NCBI RefSeq assembly: GCF_018494055.1
Contig: NZ_JABBFQ010000009.1
Span: 62,001 to 126,000, forward strand
DNA from: Rosenbergiella epipactidis
GTDB taxonomy: Bacteria > Pseudomonadota > Gammaproteobacteria > Enterobacterales > Enterobacteriaceae
Length of the DNA: 64,000 nt
Direction: 5' to 3'
Below are positions 39,896 to 49,124 of this stretch, one piece after another (position 1 is the stretch's first letter; every line of letters begins with the position of its first letter). A program made the position numbers and the translations under genes. Below the pieces are notes generated by a model. It was not told the DNA's origin. It ran no database searches and saw nothing but the letters and a program-made list of their open reading frames with translations.

Positions 39896-41236
39896 ATGAG
39901 CACGGCAACACTCGTTTTAACGGCAGCAGGCTCTGTCATACTGCTTCTATTTTTAGTCATGAAAGCGCGGATGCATGCTTTTGTCGCACTAATGCTCGTT
40001 TCTGTCGGTGCTGGTATTTTTTCAGGGATGCCACTGGATAAAATTACTGACACCATGCAAAAAGGGATGGGGGGCACTTTAGGCTTCCTGGCCGTAGTGG
40101 TCGCACTCGGTGCGATGTTCGGTAAAATTTTGCATGAAACTGGCGCTGTTGACCAAATAGCGATACGGATGTTGAAAACCTTTGGTGAAAAGCGTTCCCA
40201 CTTTGCGATGGGGGCAGCAGGCTTCATCTGTGCACTGCCACTGTTTTTTGAAGTGGCGATTGTATTATTGATCAGCATTGCCTTTGCGGTCGCGCGTCGC
40301 ACTAACGACAATATGGTGAAACTGGTCATCCCGTTGTTCGCAGGCGTTGCGGCAGCAGCGGCATTTGTGTTACCAGGGCCTGCACCGATGTTACTGGCTT
40401 CGCAAATGCATGCGGATTTTGGCTGGATGATTTTACTCGGTCTCTGTGCGGCAATTCCTGGCATGCTTATCGCGGGTCCACTCTTCGGTAACTTCATCGC
40501 AAAGCGTGTGCAATTTGCCTCCCCAGCGGCAGATAGTTTTCCTGAAGTGGCGAAAGATAAGCTACCCTCTTTTGGTTTCAGTTTATCGCTGATCCTTTTC
40601 CCGTTAATTTTGGTCGGTTTAAAAACGATAGCGGCTAACTTTATCGATAAGGGAAGCCGTCTTTATGAATGTTTCGAATTTATTGGCCACCCTTTTATTG
40701 CGATCCTCATCGCCGTATTAATCACAATTTACGGTTTAGCTTATCGCCAAGGTATGGACAAGTCTCGAGTGATGGCGATTTGTGGTGAAGCGTTACAACC
40801 CGCAGGGATTATCTTACTGGTTATTGGGGCGGGCGGCGTTTTTAAACAAGTTCTCGTCGATTCAGGTGTCGGTCCAGCGCTTGGTCACTCCTTAACAGGC
40901 TTAGGCTTACCTGTCGCCCTCTCGTGCTTCATCTTGGCTGGGGTGGTTCGTATTATTCAAGGCTCGGCAACGGTAGCCTGCTTGACCGCGGTAGGACTGA
41001 TTATGCCGGTGATCGAACCGTTACACTATAGCGGCGCTCAGCTGGCGGCTCTTTCAATCTGTATCGGTGGTGGTTCAATTATTGTGAGTCACGTCAATGA
41101 TGCAGGATTTTGGTTATTTGGACGTTTTACGGGGGCAACTGAAGTGGAAACCCTCAAGACGTGGACAATGATGGAAACCATCCTCGGGGTGACGGGGGGC
41201 ATTATTGGTATGATCGCCTTCGAATTACTGTCCTAA
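39896..41236 (+). CDS. gntU: Low-affinity gluconate:H+ symporter GntU
   Basis: GntU imports gluconate. The 446-residue protein has the length of E. coli GntU and about 12-14 membrane segments of the GntP family; conserved blocks include KARMHAFVALM, GKILHETGAVDQIAI, CALPLFFEVAIVLL, GPAPMLLASQMHADFGWMIL, RIIQGSATVACLTA and SHVNDAGFWLFG. It is cotranscribed with gntK under the GntR operator and ends before a bidirectional terminator. Confidence 0.95.
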   Translation: MSTATLVLTAAGSVILLLFLVMKARMHAFVALMLVSVGAGIFSGMPLDKITDTMQKGMGGTLGFLAVVVALGAMFGKILHETGAVDQIAIRMLKTFGEKRSHFAMGAAGFICALPLFFEVAIVLLISIAFAVARRTNDNMVKLVIPLFAGVAAAAAFVLPGPAPMLLASQMHADFGWMILLGLCAAIPGMLIAGPLFGNFIAKRVQFASPAADSFPEVAKDKLPSFGFSLSLILFPLILVGLKTIAANFIDKGSRLYECFEFIGHPFIAILIAVLITIYGLAYRQGMDKSRVMAICGEALQPAGIILLVIGAGGVFKQVLVDSGVGPALGHSLTGLGLPVALSCFILAGVVRIIQGSATVACLTAVGLIMPVIEPLHYSGAQLAALSICIGGGSIIVSHVNDAGFWLFGRFTGATEVETLKTWTMMETILGVTGGIIGMIAFELLS

Positions 41237-41240
41237 TACA

Positions 41241-41269
41241 AAAAGGGTCGAGATATCGACCCTTTTTTT
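41241..41269. terminator. Bidirectional terminator between gntU and yhgN
   Basis: A perfect 10-bp stem AAAGGGTCGA/TCGACCCTTT with a 4-base loop has T residues on the plus-strand side and A residues on the other, serving both convergent genes. Confidence 0.9.
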
Positions 41270-41270
41270 A

Positions 41271-41864
41271 CTAGAGTTTTAAATAGGCTCGAATCCCATC
41301 TAAAAACATCTGTGTGGCAATCATTATTAAAATGAGTCCCATCAGTCGCTCAAGCGCATTCACGCCCTTCGACCCCAACAGCCGTAGAAATAGCCCGGAC
41401 ATCATCAGGATGGCTGCAGTGATCCCCCATGCAATGGAAAGCGCGATAATCAGCATACCCATATCCCCAGGGTACTGATGTGACATCAGCATTAAGGTCG
41501 CAAGCAGCGAAGGACCAGCTAACAGGGGAATGGCTAAGGGAACTAAGAAAGGTTCTTCGCCCGCGGGCAAACCGGAAGTCGTGGATTCTGGTGAAGGAAA
41601 AATCATTTTTATCGCGATCAAAAATAAAATAATGCCACCAGAGATGGAGACCGTTTCCGCCCGTAAATTTAGGAAGGCCAACATTTTTTCGCCGGTAAAT
41701 AAAAATAGCAGCATAATCACGAGGGCAATCAGCAACTCACGGATAATGATGACTCGTCGACGCTTGGGATCAATATGCTTTAACACCGACATAAAGATCG
41801 GTAGGTTACCCAGCGGGTCCATAATCAACACCAGCAATACTGCGGCAGAAAAAAGTTCAGTCAT
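41271..41864 (-). CDS. yhgN: MarC-family integral membrane protein YhgN
   Basis: The 197-residue protein has six predicted membrane segments and MarC-family motifs (LVLIMDPLGNLPIFMSVLK near the start, PLAIPLLAGPSLLATLML in the middle, ALERLMGLILIMIATQMFLDG near the end). The function of this family is unknown. It converges with gntU, and its position next to gntU and asd matches E. coli. Confidence 0.93.
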   Translation of the reverse strand: MTELFSAAVLLVLIMDPLGNLPIFMSVLKHIDPKRRRVIIIRELLIALVIMLLFLFTGEKMLAFLNLRAETVSISGGIILFLIAIKMIFPSPESTTSGLPAGEEPFLVPLAIPLLAGPSLLATLMLMSHQYPGDMGMLIIALSIAWGITAAILMMSGLFLRLLGSKGVNALERLMGLILIMIATQMFLDGIRAYLKL

Positions 41865-42051
41865 GACTTATTGTCGTCCTTCTAGGCGGCTAATATTAGC
41901 CAGATGATAAATTAATCGAGCAATATCGATTTTTTTCACTTGCTAGTACGTCCAGTTTTTGTAGAGTTTGATAGTATCATTCCCATTGGCGGGAGTGCAG
42001 ACATATCCGTTTACCGGTATGCAGCATATTTATTATTACAGCAGGCACAAC

Positions 42052-43161
42052 ATGAAAAATGTAGGGTTTATCGGGTGGCGTGGCATGGTCGGTTCCGTGC
42101 TGATGTCGCGTATGAATGAGGAAAATGACTTCTCTGTCATTAATCCAGTCTTTTTTTCGACTTCACAGCATGGCCAGCCAGCGCCTATTTTTGGCGGACA
42201 CAACCAAGGGACCTTACAGGACGCGTATGATATTGATGCCTTAGCGAGCCTCGATATTATTGTTACCTGCCAAGGTGGCGATTATACCAGTGACGTTTAT
42301 CCACGTTTGCGTCAAGCTGGATGGCAAGGCTATTGGATTGATGCGGCTTCAACGCTTCGGATGGCCGACGAAGCGATCATTATCCTCGATCCGGTAAACC
42401 AAAAAGTGATTACCGATGGGATCAATCGTGGCGTCAAAACCTTCGTCGGCGGTAACTGCACCGTCAGCTTAATGTTGATGTCGCTAGGCGGGCTGTTCTC
42501 ACAAGGTCTTGTTGAATGGGCTTCTGTGGCGACTTATCAGGCGGCATCCGGTGGTGGTGCACGTCATATGCGTGAGTTACTGACGCAGATGGGTATGCTC
42601 CATGATCACGTGGCAACCTCATTACAGGATCCTGCTTCGGCTATCCTCGATATTGAACGCAGTGTCACCGACTTTACCCGCTCAGGAACCTTACCTACGG
42701 ATAATTTTGGCGTACCCTTGGCGGGAAGCCTTATTCCGTGGATCGATAAGCAACTGCCGAGCGGTCAAAGTAAAGAAGAGTGGAAGGGACAAGCCGAAAC
42801 TAACAAAATTTTGGCAACCCAGCAGATTATCCCTGTTGATGGCCTGTGTGTGCGAGTGGGGGCCTTACGCTGCCATAGCCAAGCCTTTACTCTCAAATTG
42901 AAGCAAGATATTCCATTGGCGGATATCGAGCAGATGCTTGGGGCACATAACCCTTGGGTTAAAGTTATCCCTAACGACCGTGAGCTGACGATGCGCGAAC
43001 TGACACCAGCAGCAGTGACTGGTACTCTCACGACGCCGGTTGGACGCCTTCGTAAATTAAATATGGGACCTGAATATCTCTCCGCCTTTACCGTGGGGGA
43101 CCAGCTGCTGTGGGGCGCGGCAGAGCCGCTAAGAAGAATGTTACGCCAATTGGTCGGCTAA
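42052..43161 (+). CDS. asd: Aspartate-semialdehyde dehydrogenase
   Basis: Asd reduces aspartyl phosphate to aspartate semialdehyde, the branch point to lysine, diaminopimelate, methionine and threonine. The 369-residue protein has the NADP-binding [17 protein letters not shown], the active-site Cys in [15 protein letters not shown], substrate-binding [14 protein letters not shown] and the general-base His in [10 protein letters not shown]. The ATG at 42052 matches E. coli; an open frame 28 codons longer has no ribosome site. I see no lysine riboswitch in the 187 bases upstream. Confidence 0.96.
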   Translation: MKNVGFIGWRGMVGSVLMSRMNEENDFSVINPVFFSTSQHGQPAPIFGGHNQGTLQDAYDIDALASLDIIVTCQGGDYTSDVYPRLRQAGWQGYWIDAASTLRMADEAIIILDPVNQKVITDGINRGVKTFVGGNCTVSLMLMSLGGLFSQGLVEWASVATYQAASGGGARHMRELLTQMGMLHDHVATSLQDPASAILDIERSVTDFTRSGTLPTDNFGVPLAGSLIPWIDKQLPSGQSKEEWKGQAETNKILATQQIIPVDGLCVRVGALRCHSQAFTLKLKQDIPLADIEQMLGAHNPWVKVIPNDRELTMRELTPAAVTGTLTTPVGRLRKLNMGPEYLSAFTVGDQLLWGAAEPLRRMLRQLVG

Positions 43162-43162
43162 T

Positions 43163-43201
43163 AAAAAACCCCCGATAGTAGGTTATCCAACTATCGGGGG
43201 T
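43163..43201 (-). terminator. Terminator between asd and glpD
   Basis: A 12-bp stem ACCCCCGATAGT/ACTATCGGGGGT with a 10-base loop is followed, on the minus strand, by six T residues. It ends glpD transcription and, being right after the asd stop, may also slow plus-strand readthrough. Confidence 0.88.
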
Positions 43202-43239
43202 CACTTCACTCGCCCGGTTTTTTTAAACCAACGAGTCGG

Positions 43240-44736
43240 TTATACGGCAGATGAAGAAAGATGCTGTTCTAGCCAACGGGACACCTCTTCTTGTTGCTCC
43301 GCTGAGAGCCACATACCTTGTTTTGTTCTGCGCCATAGTGCATCTTCAGCCGTGCGCACCCACTCGTTATCGACCAGATAACGAAGCTCTTTTTCGTAAA
43401 AATCGTGACCAAAGTGGTGGCCCAATTGTTCAATACTCGTCACACCCTCAAGTAGCTTATCCGTATCGCTGCCGTAGGTGCGTGCATAATGACGCGACAT
43501 CTCTGCACTGATAAAAGGGTAGCGCTTGCGAAGGTTTTGCGTAAACGCCTCACGAGTCCCCGTAAAGTGACCACCCGGTAATACGCACTCTTTGGTCCAG
43601 GCTGGCCCAATATTGGGATAATATTTTGCTAACTTCTCTAAAGCATGCTCCGCCAATTTACGATAAGTGGTTAGCTTTCCACCAAACACAGAAAGTAACG
43701 GTGCATGACCTTGCTCATCGTGCACATCCAGAGTGTAGTCACGCGTAATCGCTTGAGGAGAATCTGATTCATCATCACATAATGGACGTACGCCGGAATA
43801 GCTCCAGACAATATCTTCGGTACCTAATTGGCGTTTAAAGTATTGGTTATAGACTTTGAGGAGATACGCGGTCTCTTTCTCGTCGATCTTAACGGCCAGG
43901 GGGTCGCCTTTATATTCCACATCGGTCGTACCGATGATTGAGAATTCATCCATCCACGGGATAACAAAAACGATGCGATTATCTTCGTTTTGAAGAATAT
44001 AAGCTTGTTTCTCATCGTGGGCTTTCGGAACAACGATGTGGCTTCCTTTGATCAGGCGGATACCGTAAGGCGATTTGATGGCTAATTGGTTATCGAAAAT
44101 ATCCTTAACCCATGGGCCTGCCGCATTGACTAAGCCTTTTGCTTGCCAACGCAGTATCTCGCCAGTATCGACGTTTTCAGCTTCAACCTGCCACAAACCG
44201 TTTTCACGCCATGCACGGGTGACTTTTGTACGGGTGCGGACTTCCCCCCCTTTCTCAACCACCTCTTGGGCGTTAACGACGACCATCCGCGCATCATCAA
44301 CCCAGCAATCGGAGTATTCAAAGCCTTTGGTTATATCGGGTTTCAGCGCGGACTGTGTACCAAACTTAAGACTTTTACTGGCGGGTAAGCTTGTGCGTTT
44401 ACCCAAATGATCATACATAAATAGTCCGACACGGATCATCCATGCGGGACGAAGATGGGGCTGGTGGGGTAAGCGAAATCGCATAGGGAAGGCGAGTTGT
44501 GGGGCCATTTTTAATAACACTTCGCGTTCCGCTAATGCTTCGCTCACTAAACGGAACTCGTAATGCTCCAAATAACGTAATCCACCGTGAATGAGTTTCG
44601 AACTGGCAGAGGAGGTCGCGCAGGCAAAGTCTTTTGCTTCGAGCAGCAATACAGATAGTCCGCGGCCCGCCGCATCGACCGCGATGCCAGCCCCATTAAT
44701 ACCGCCTCCGATCACAATCAGGTCTTTGGTTTCCAC
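43240..44736 (-). CDS. glpD: Aerobic glycerol-3-phosphate dehydrogenase GlpD
   Basis: GlpD is a membrane-associated FAD enzyme that oxidises glycerol-3-phosphate to dihydroxyacetone phosphate and passes electrons to ubiquinone. The 498-residue protein has the FAD-binding VIGGGINGAGIAVDAAGRG, the CATSSASSKLIHGGLRYLE block and the conserved SYSGVRPLCDDESDSPQAI region (shown from WSYSG). The start is GTG at 44736: AGGAG lies 5 bases upstream and the protein then begins METKDLIVIGGG, as in E. coli. It is divergent from glpEGR. Confidence 0.97.
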   Translation of the reverse strand: METKDLIVIGGGINGAGIAVDAAGRGLSVLLLEAKDFACATSSASSKLIHGGLRYLEHYEFRLVSEALAEREVLLKMAPQLAFPMRFRLPHQPHLRPAWMIRVGLFMYDHLGKRTSLPASKSLKFGTQSALKPDITKGFEYSDCWVDDARMVVVNAQEVVEKGGEVRTRTKVTRAWRENGLWQVEAENVDTGEILRWQAKGLVNAAGPWVKDIFDNQLAIKSPYGIRLIKGSHIVVPKAHDEKQAYILQNEDNRIVFVIPWMDEFSIIGTTDVEYKGDPLAVKIDEKETAYLLKVYNQYFKRQLGTEDIVWSYSGVRPLCDDESDSPQAITRDYTLDVHDEQGHAPLLSVFGGKLTTYRKLAEHALEKLAKYYPNIGPAWTKECVLPGGHFTGTREAFTQNLRKRYPFISAEMSRHYARTYGSDTDKLLEGVTSIEQLGHHFGHDFYEKELRYLVDNEWVRTAEDALWRRTKQGMWLSAEQQEEVSRWLEQHLSSSAV

Positions 44737-44765
44737 GTGCACTCCTCGCTTATTGGCTATCAATA

Positions 44766-44783
44766 ATGTTCGTTTTCGAAAAT
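44766..44783. promoter_or_regulatory. GlpR operator upstream of glpD
   Basis: ATGTTCG-TTTT-CGAAAAT closely fits the GlpR consensus ATGTTCG-N4-CGAACAT, with one mismatch in the second arm. It lies about 30 bases before the glpD start. A weaker TCGAAACCAAACAT half-site follows near 44791. Confidence 0.75.
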
Positions 44784-44954
44784 ATAGTAATCGAAACCAA
44801 ACATATTTGCCAATATTTAACCGTAAAAAAACATATTAGCGTGATAGAAATAACATTTAAGTTGAACGCAAACTGAATAGCGCAGTGGAAAGGGTTAATC
44901 GAGACGAAATTACAGGTACAATATGAAAGACCTGCAACAATTTTGAGAACAGTT

Positions 44955-45278
44955 ATGGACACTTACGAATGTATTGATGTACTGGCCGCAGAAAAGGTCT
45001 TACAAGAAGGGGCGCGACTGGTTGATATTCGTGATCCTCAAAGTTTTGAAAAAGCGCATATTCGCGGATCGTTTCATTTAACAAACGGCTCGTTAAATCA
45101 ATTTGTAGAAGACAGTGATTATGACCAACCGGTGCTCGTTCTCTGTTATCACGGGAATAGCAGCAAAGGAGCGGCACAATATTTGATTAACCAAGGATTT
45201 GACCAAGTTTATAGTGTGGATGGCGGGTTTGATGCATGGTATGCACGTTTTCCCGATCAAGTGATCAAAGAGATCTAG
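44955..45278 (+). CDS. glpE: Thiosulfate sulfurtransferase GlpE
   Basis: GlpE is a single-domain rhodanese that transfers sulfane sulfur from thiosulfate to cyanide or thioredoxin. The 107-residue protein has [18 protein letters not shown] and the active-site loop [14 protein letters not shown] with nucleophile Cys64. The ATG at 44955 matches the E. coli start MDxxECI; four extra in-frame codons upstream are rejected. It is the first gene of glpEGR; glpG starts 30 bases after its stop. Confidence 0.95.
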   Translation: MDTYECIDVLAAEKVLQEGARLVDIRDPQSFEKAHIRGSFHLTNGSLNQFVEDSDYDQPVLVLCYHGNSSKGAAQYLINQGFDQVYSVDGGFDAWYARFPDQVIKEI

Positions 45279-45307
45279 TCCCCCTTAAACCTGGTATTGA
45301 GGATGAT

Positions 45308-46141
45308 ATGATTCGAATCACCGAATTTACAAACCCGCGAATGGCCTATGCATTTGTTGATTATATGGCAACGCAAGGGATTAAATTAACTATTGAACAG
45401 CAGCAGAACTACGTCTTATTCCTCGAAGATGAGCAAAAACTGGACGATGTTAACGCCGCCTTGCAGCAATTTATTCGCGATCCCTCCAACCCGCGCTATC
45501 TTGCCGCTAGTTGGCAGAGTGGCCGTGCAGGAACCCGGCTAGGCTATCCTAAAGCAGAGTTATGGCGAAATATTAAAGATCGTGCAGGGCCACTGACGCT
45601 CACTGTTATGGCATTAGTCGTCATTGCCTACTTGTTACTCATGTTTGTTGGTGAGCAGCCGATTTTCTATTGGCTGAGCTGGCCTGCTAACAGTGAGCAA
45701 GGGCTTCAGGTTTGGCGTTGGGTAAGCCATATCTTTATCCACTTTAGTCTGCTGCAAATTGTCTTCAATTTGATGTGGTGGTGGTACCTCGGTGGCGTGA
45801 TTGAGAAGCGTCTGGGTAGCGGTAAGTTATTTGTGATTACGGTTATCTCAGCGTTATTATCCGGCTGGATGCAAGCTAAGTTTAGCGGGATTTGGTTCGG
45901 TGGCCTTTCTGGCGTCGTCTACGCGTTAATGGGATATAGCTGGTTACGGGGTGAACGTGACCCTGACAGTGGTATCTATCTAGAACGTGGTCTAATCGTG
46001 TTTGCTCTGCTGTGGTTAGCGGCCGGTTATTACGGTGTCTTTGGTAACCCAATGAGTAATATGGCCTATATTGTTGGACTCGTCATTGGGCTGACGATGG
46101 CTTTCGTTGATAGCCAAGCGGCGCTGAAAAAGCGTAAGTGA
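45308..46141 (+). CDS. glpG: Rhomboid family protein GlpG with substituted catalytic residues
   Basis: GlpG is the enterobacterial rhomboid intramembrane serine protease. The 277-residue protein keeps the cytoplasmic N-domain (ITEFTNPRMAYAFVDYMATQ), six membrane segments and strong E. coli identity. Numbering is collinear: the nucleophile Ser201 (WFGGLSGVVYALMGY) and oxyanion Asn154 are present, as are His141 and His145. However catalytic His254 is Tyr (codon TAT at 46067-46069, context NMAYIVGL) and His150 is Gln (codon CAA at 45755-45757, context FSLLQIVFN). Loss of His254 abolishes activity in E. coli GlpG, so this is probably a pseudoprotease. The frame is intact, so it is not a decaying gene. 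GAGG precedes the ATG at 45308; glpR follows 10 bases later. Confidence 0.95.
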   Translation: MIRITEFTNPRMAYAFVDYMATQGIKLTIEQQQNYVLFLEDEQKLDDVNAALQQFIRDPSNPRYLAASWQSGRAGTRLGYPKAELWRNIKDRAGPLTLTVMALVVIAYLLLMFVGEQPIFYWLSWPANSEQGLQVWRWVSHIFIHFSLLQIVFNLMWWWYLGGVIEKRLGSGKLFVITVISALLSGWMQAKFSGIWFGGLSGVVYALMGYSWLRGERDPDSGIYLERGLIVFALLWLAAGYYGVFGNPMSNMAYIVGLVIGLTMAFVDSQAALKKRK

Positions 46142-46151
46142 AGGACGTTTA

Positions 46152-46910
46152 ATGAAACAGACGCAGAGACATGATGCTATTGTTGAGCTTGTGAAACGCC
46201 AAGGATACGTCAGCACTGAAGAGTTGGTGGAATTTTTTTCAGTCACTCCCCAGACGATTCGTCGCGATCTCAACGATTTAGCGGAGCAAAACCTTATTCA
46301 GCGCCATCACGGTGGTGCTGCGCTACCTTCAAGCGCCGAGAATACGGATTGGCATGATCGTAAGATGATGCACTCCAGTGCGAAAACGCGTATTGCTGCG
46401 AAAGTCGCCCAGCAAATACCGGACGGTTCAACCCTTTTTATCGATATCGGTACCACGCCAGAAGCTGTGGCTCATGCCTTAATGGGCCACCATAATCTAC
46501 AGATCGTGACGAATAACCTTAATGTCGCCCAACTGATGATGGCGAAGACAGATTTTCGCGTCATCATTGCCGGGGGAACCTTGCGTGCCAGTGATGGGGG
46601 AATTATTGGTGAAGCGACGATGGATTTTATTTCGCAATTTCGACTCGATTTTGGCGTAATTGGTATTAGTGGAATTGATGAAGCCGGTACGATGTTAGAA
46701 TTCGATTATCACGAAGTGCGGACTAAACGTGCGATTATTGAAAACTCGCGATGCGTGATGTTGGTGACCGACGGATCAAAATTTGGGCGTAAAGCGATGG
46801 TAAGTCTAGGGGGAATGGAGATGTTGGATTCACTCTTTACCGATAAGTTACCACCAGAGCCTATTTTACATCTGCTGTCTCAGCATGCGGTCAAGCTTGA
46901 AATATGTTAA
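46152..46910 (+). CDS. glpR: Glycerol-3-phosphate regulon repressor GlpR (DeoR family)
   Basis: GlpR represses glp genes unless glycerol-3-phosphate is present. The 252-residue protein has a DeoR helix-turn-helix (QRHDAIVELVKRQGYVSTEELVEFF in two blocks, then TPQTIRRDLNDLAEQ) and the sugar-phosphate-binding domain (DIGTTPEAVAHAL, VIIAGGTLRASDGGIIG, LVTDGSKFGRKAMV). It is the last gene of glpEGR; a GlpR operator lies in front of divergent glpD. A convergent terminator separates it from nfuA. Confidence 0.96.
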   Translation: MKQTQRHDAIVELVKRQGYVSTEELVEFFSVTPQTIRRDLNDLAEQNLIQRHHGGAALPSSAENTDWHDRKMMHSSAKTRIAAKVAQQIPDGSTLFIDIGTTPEAVAHALMGHHNLQIVTNNLNVAQLMMAKTDFRVIIAGGTLRASDGGIIGEATMDFISQFRLDFGVIGISGIDEAGTMLEFDYHEVRTKRAIIENSRCVMLVTDGSKFGRKAMVSLGGMEMLDSLFTDKLPPEPILHLLSQHAVKLEIC

Positions 46911-46912
46911 TC

Positions 46913-46940
46913 ATTCTGCCCGAATATCGGGCAGAATTTT
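46913..46940. terminator. Bidirectional terminator between glpR and nfuA
   Basis: A perfect 11-bp stem ATTCTGCCCGA/TCGGGCAGAAT with a 3-base loop ends in T residues and lies directly between the two convergent stop codons. Confidence 0.88.
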
Positions 46941-46943
46941 CAC

Positions 46944-47519
46944 TCAATAATAAGAGTGCTCGCCACGCTGGTGCTCGGTCAAATCTCGTACACCTTTAAG
47001 CTCAGGGAAGGTAGCAAGAAGCTCCTTCTCAATCCCTTCTTTCAACGTGACATCGACCATTGAACAGCCGTTACATCCGCCGCCAAATTGCAGGATGGCG
47101 TAACCTTCCGGCGTGATTTCCATAAGAGAAACCTTTCCGCCATGACTGGCAAGTTGTGGATTGATTTGAGCTTGTAACTGGTACTCTACACGCTCAATCA
47201 ATGGTGCATCGTCAGACACTTTACGCATCTTAGCGTTAGGCGCTTTTAAGGTCAGTTGCGAGCCGAGATTGTCGGTGACGAAATCGATCTCTGCTTCATC
47301 CAGATAGGGCGCGCTTAACTCGTCGACGTAAGCGGTGAGAAACTCGTATTTTAATTCCGTGTCGGTGCTTTCAACTGCATCTGGCGGGCAGTACGACACG
47401 CCACATTCCGCGGTAGGCGTACCGGGATTAATGACGAAGACACGGATCTGTGTTCCGGGCTCTTGTTTAGTGAGCAATTTCGCAAAATGTTGTTGGGCTG
47501 TATCGGTTATATGAATCAT
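46944..47519 (-). CDS. nfuA: Iron-sulfur cluster carrier NfuA
   Basis: NfuA delivers [4Fe-4S] clusters to client enzymes, notably lipoate synthase and aconitase, under oxidative stress or iron starvation. The 191-residue protein equals E. coli in length, with a degenerate A-type N-domain ([14 protein letters not shown]) and a Nfu C-domain containing the cluster-binding CNGC motif ([15 protein letters not shown]). The ATG at 47519 gives the E. coli N-terminus; a 12-codon extension is rejected. Confidence 0.97.
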   Translation of the reverse strand: MIHITDTAQQHFAKLLTKQEPGTQIRVFVINPGTPTAECGVSYCPPDAVESTDTELKYEFLTAYVDELSAPYLDEAEIDFVTDNLGSQLTLKAPNAKMRKVSDDAPLIERVEYQLQAQINPQLASHGGKVSLMEITPEGYAILQFGGGCNGCSMVDVTLKEGIEKELLATFPELKGVRDLTEHQRGEHSYY

Positions 47520-47576
47520 AAGACATCGCTCAATGTTATCTATGTTAAAAGTCATCTTACGCGCATCACTGCCACT

Positions 47577-48260
47577 CTACAAGGTACGGCACAGGCACCA
47601 CACCTGCACGCTAGCAACCTGTTGCTGCTGCAGAAGCCTTACGATTTCTCGAGCTGTGGCACCTGTCGTTACGACATCATCAACGAGCGCAATATGTTTA
47701 CCACTCAGTGAGGCAGTCACCTCATACACTTGGCCAAGATTGTGTTGACGGCTCGCTCTATCGAGAGTGTGTTGCGTAGTCGTTAATTTTGTACAACGTA
47801 TGGCATTGGACCCATATTGACAAGCGAGCCAACGAGCTAAAGGTCTAGCGAGCAGATCGCTTTGGTTAAAGCCCCGTTGTTGATAACGCTTAGGATGTAA
47901 GGGAACGGCGACAACAATATCGGGTTTCTGCCACAAGTAATGCCGTCGATACCGTAAATAGTTTAGCAAAATAAGCCTCGAAAGCATGGCGGCAAGTGCG
48001 GTCTGTGATGAAAATTTGAACTGGTGAAGTAGCTTACTAAGAGGAGGAAGGTAATTGGCTGCCGCAATTGTACCTTGCCACGAAAAAGGGATTTGTTGGC
48101 ACGCGTGACAGGTACTACAAACGGTTTCAGCCGGTAACGCGCAGCGTAAACAACGCGGTTGGTCGAGCAATAGTTTTCGTTCGCACCAAGAACAAATTCC
48201 CACTGATGCATGCCAAACGGGTAGCATACATATCCAACACCTGCTTTTGATTGTTAACAT
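47577..48260 (-). CDS. gntX: GntX/ComF-family phosphoribosyltransferase-like protein
   Basis: The 227-residue protein has an N-terminal zinc-finger-like region with four Cys pairs (CWIC, CSWC, CLRC, CSTCHAC) and a C-terminal PRTase domain with the PRPP-binding motif IALVDDVVTTGAT. It matches E. coli GntX (YhgH), needed for growth on DNA as a nutrient along with other ComF-like genes. GGAGG lies 8 bases before the start. It is divergent from bioH with only 28 bases between start codons, so the promoters must overlap coding sequence. Confidence 0.94.
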   Translation of the reverse strand: MLTIKSRCWICMLPVWHASVGICSWCERKLLLDQPRCLRCALPAETVCSTCHACQQIPFSWQGTIAAANYLPPLSKLLHQFKFSSQTALAAMLSRLILLNYLRYRRHYLWQKPDIVVAVPLHPKRYQQRGFNQSDLLARPLARWLACQYGSNAIRCTKLTTTQHTLDRASRQHNLGQVYEVTASLSGKHIALVDDVVTTGATAREIVRLLQQQQVASVQVWCLCRTL

Positions 48261-48288
48261 AGGCTATACCTCCAAGAGAATAGAGATT

Positions 48289-49050
48289 ATGACCTTATTT
48301 ACACAATACTTCGGACAAGGTAATCAGCCACTTGTGCTACTCCACGGGTGGGGATTGAATTCTCGAGTGTGGGATTTCATTTTATCGCCACTCAGCCCTC
48401 ATTTTTCGATTACTCTAATCGATCTCCCAGGCTACGGCCGCAGCCAACCCTTTGATACCTTGAATCTCAACGAGATGGCGAGCCATATTGCGCCGCACAT
48501 CCCCCCACAAAGCGTCGTACTCGGTTGGTCCCTCGGAGGACTCGTGGCAGCACAATTAGCCATCGACTTCAAAGAGAAAGTTAAGCAACTTATCTTTGTG
48601 GCCTCTTCACCTTGTTTTAGTCAAAGGGAACAATGGCCGGGAATTAGCCCAGAGGTTCTAGGTAACTTTCAAACGCAATTAGCGACGGATTTTCGCCGAA
48701 CGATTGAGCGGTTTATTGCCTTACAAAGTTTGGGGACTGAAAATGCTTCGTTAAACACCAGAACGTTAAAGCAGGCGATCGTCGACCAACCTCAAGCCTC
48801 ATTAGCAGTATTAAACCAGGGGCTGACTATTTTACAGAACGACGATTTACGTCAAAAACTCCCATCGATAACTGCGCCGACCCTACGCATTTACGGTGCT
48901 TTAGATAGCTTAGTCCCTCGTAAAAGTATTCCGCTAACGGACAAGTTATGGCCGACCAGTCAATCGATAGTGATTGAACATGCTGCACATGCCCCCTTTA
49001 TTTCACATCCGCAACAGTTTTGTGAAGCGATTATAAAATTTACGCATTAG
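48289..49050 (+). CDS. bioH: Pimeloyl-[acyl-carrier protein] methyl ester esterase BioH
   Basis: BioH removes the methyl group from pimeloyl-ACP methyl ester, releasing the biotin precursor. The 253-residue alpha/beta hydrolase has the oxyanion motif LLHGWGLNSRVWD, nucleophile Ser81 in GWSLGG, catalytic Asp in YGALDSLVP and His in EHAAHAPFISHP. The ATG at 48289 gives a protein colinear with E. coli BioH; a 14-codon upstream extension would overlap the gntX start and is rejected. Confidence 0.94.
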   Translation: MTLFTQYFGQGNQPLVLLHGWGLNSRVWDFILSPLSPHFSITLIDLPGYGRSQPFDTLNLNEMASHIAPHIPPQSVVLGWSLGGLVAAQLAIDFKEKVKQLIFVASSPCFSQREQWPGISPEVLGNFQTQLATDFRRTIERFIALQSLGTENASLNTRTLKQAIVDQPQASLAVLNQGLTILQNDDLRQKLPSITAPTLRIYGALDSLVPRKSIPLTDKLWPTSQSIVIEHAAHAPFISHPQQFCEAIIKFTH

Positions 49051-49124
49051 CATTATCGCCCATGAGTATCGGCGATGATTATTCTATAGTGATGAGATGA
49101 TTAAGTCCTAATGAGGAGAAAATG

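Noticed and set aside
41865-42051. Lysine riboswitch upstream of asd
   Set aside because: The interval is too short for the roughly 170-base aptamer plus expression platform, and no matching stems are seen.
43251-44839. Several plus-strand open frames antisense to glpD
   Set aside because: They have no ribosome sites or recognisable domains and are shadows of glpD codons.
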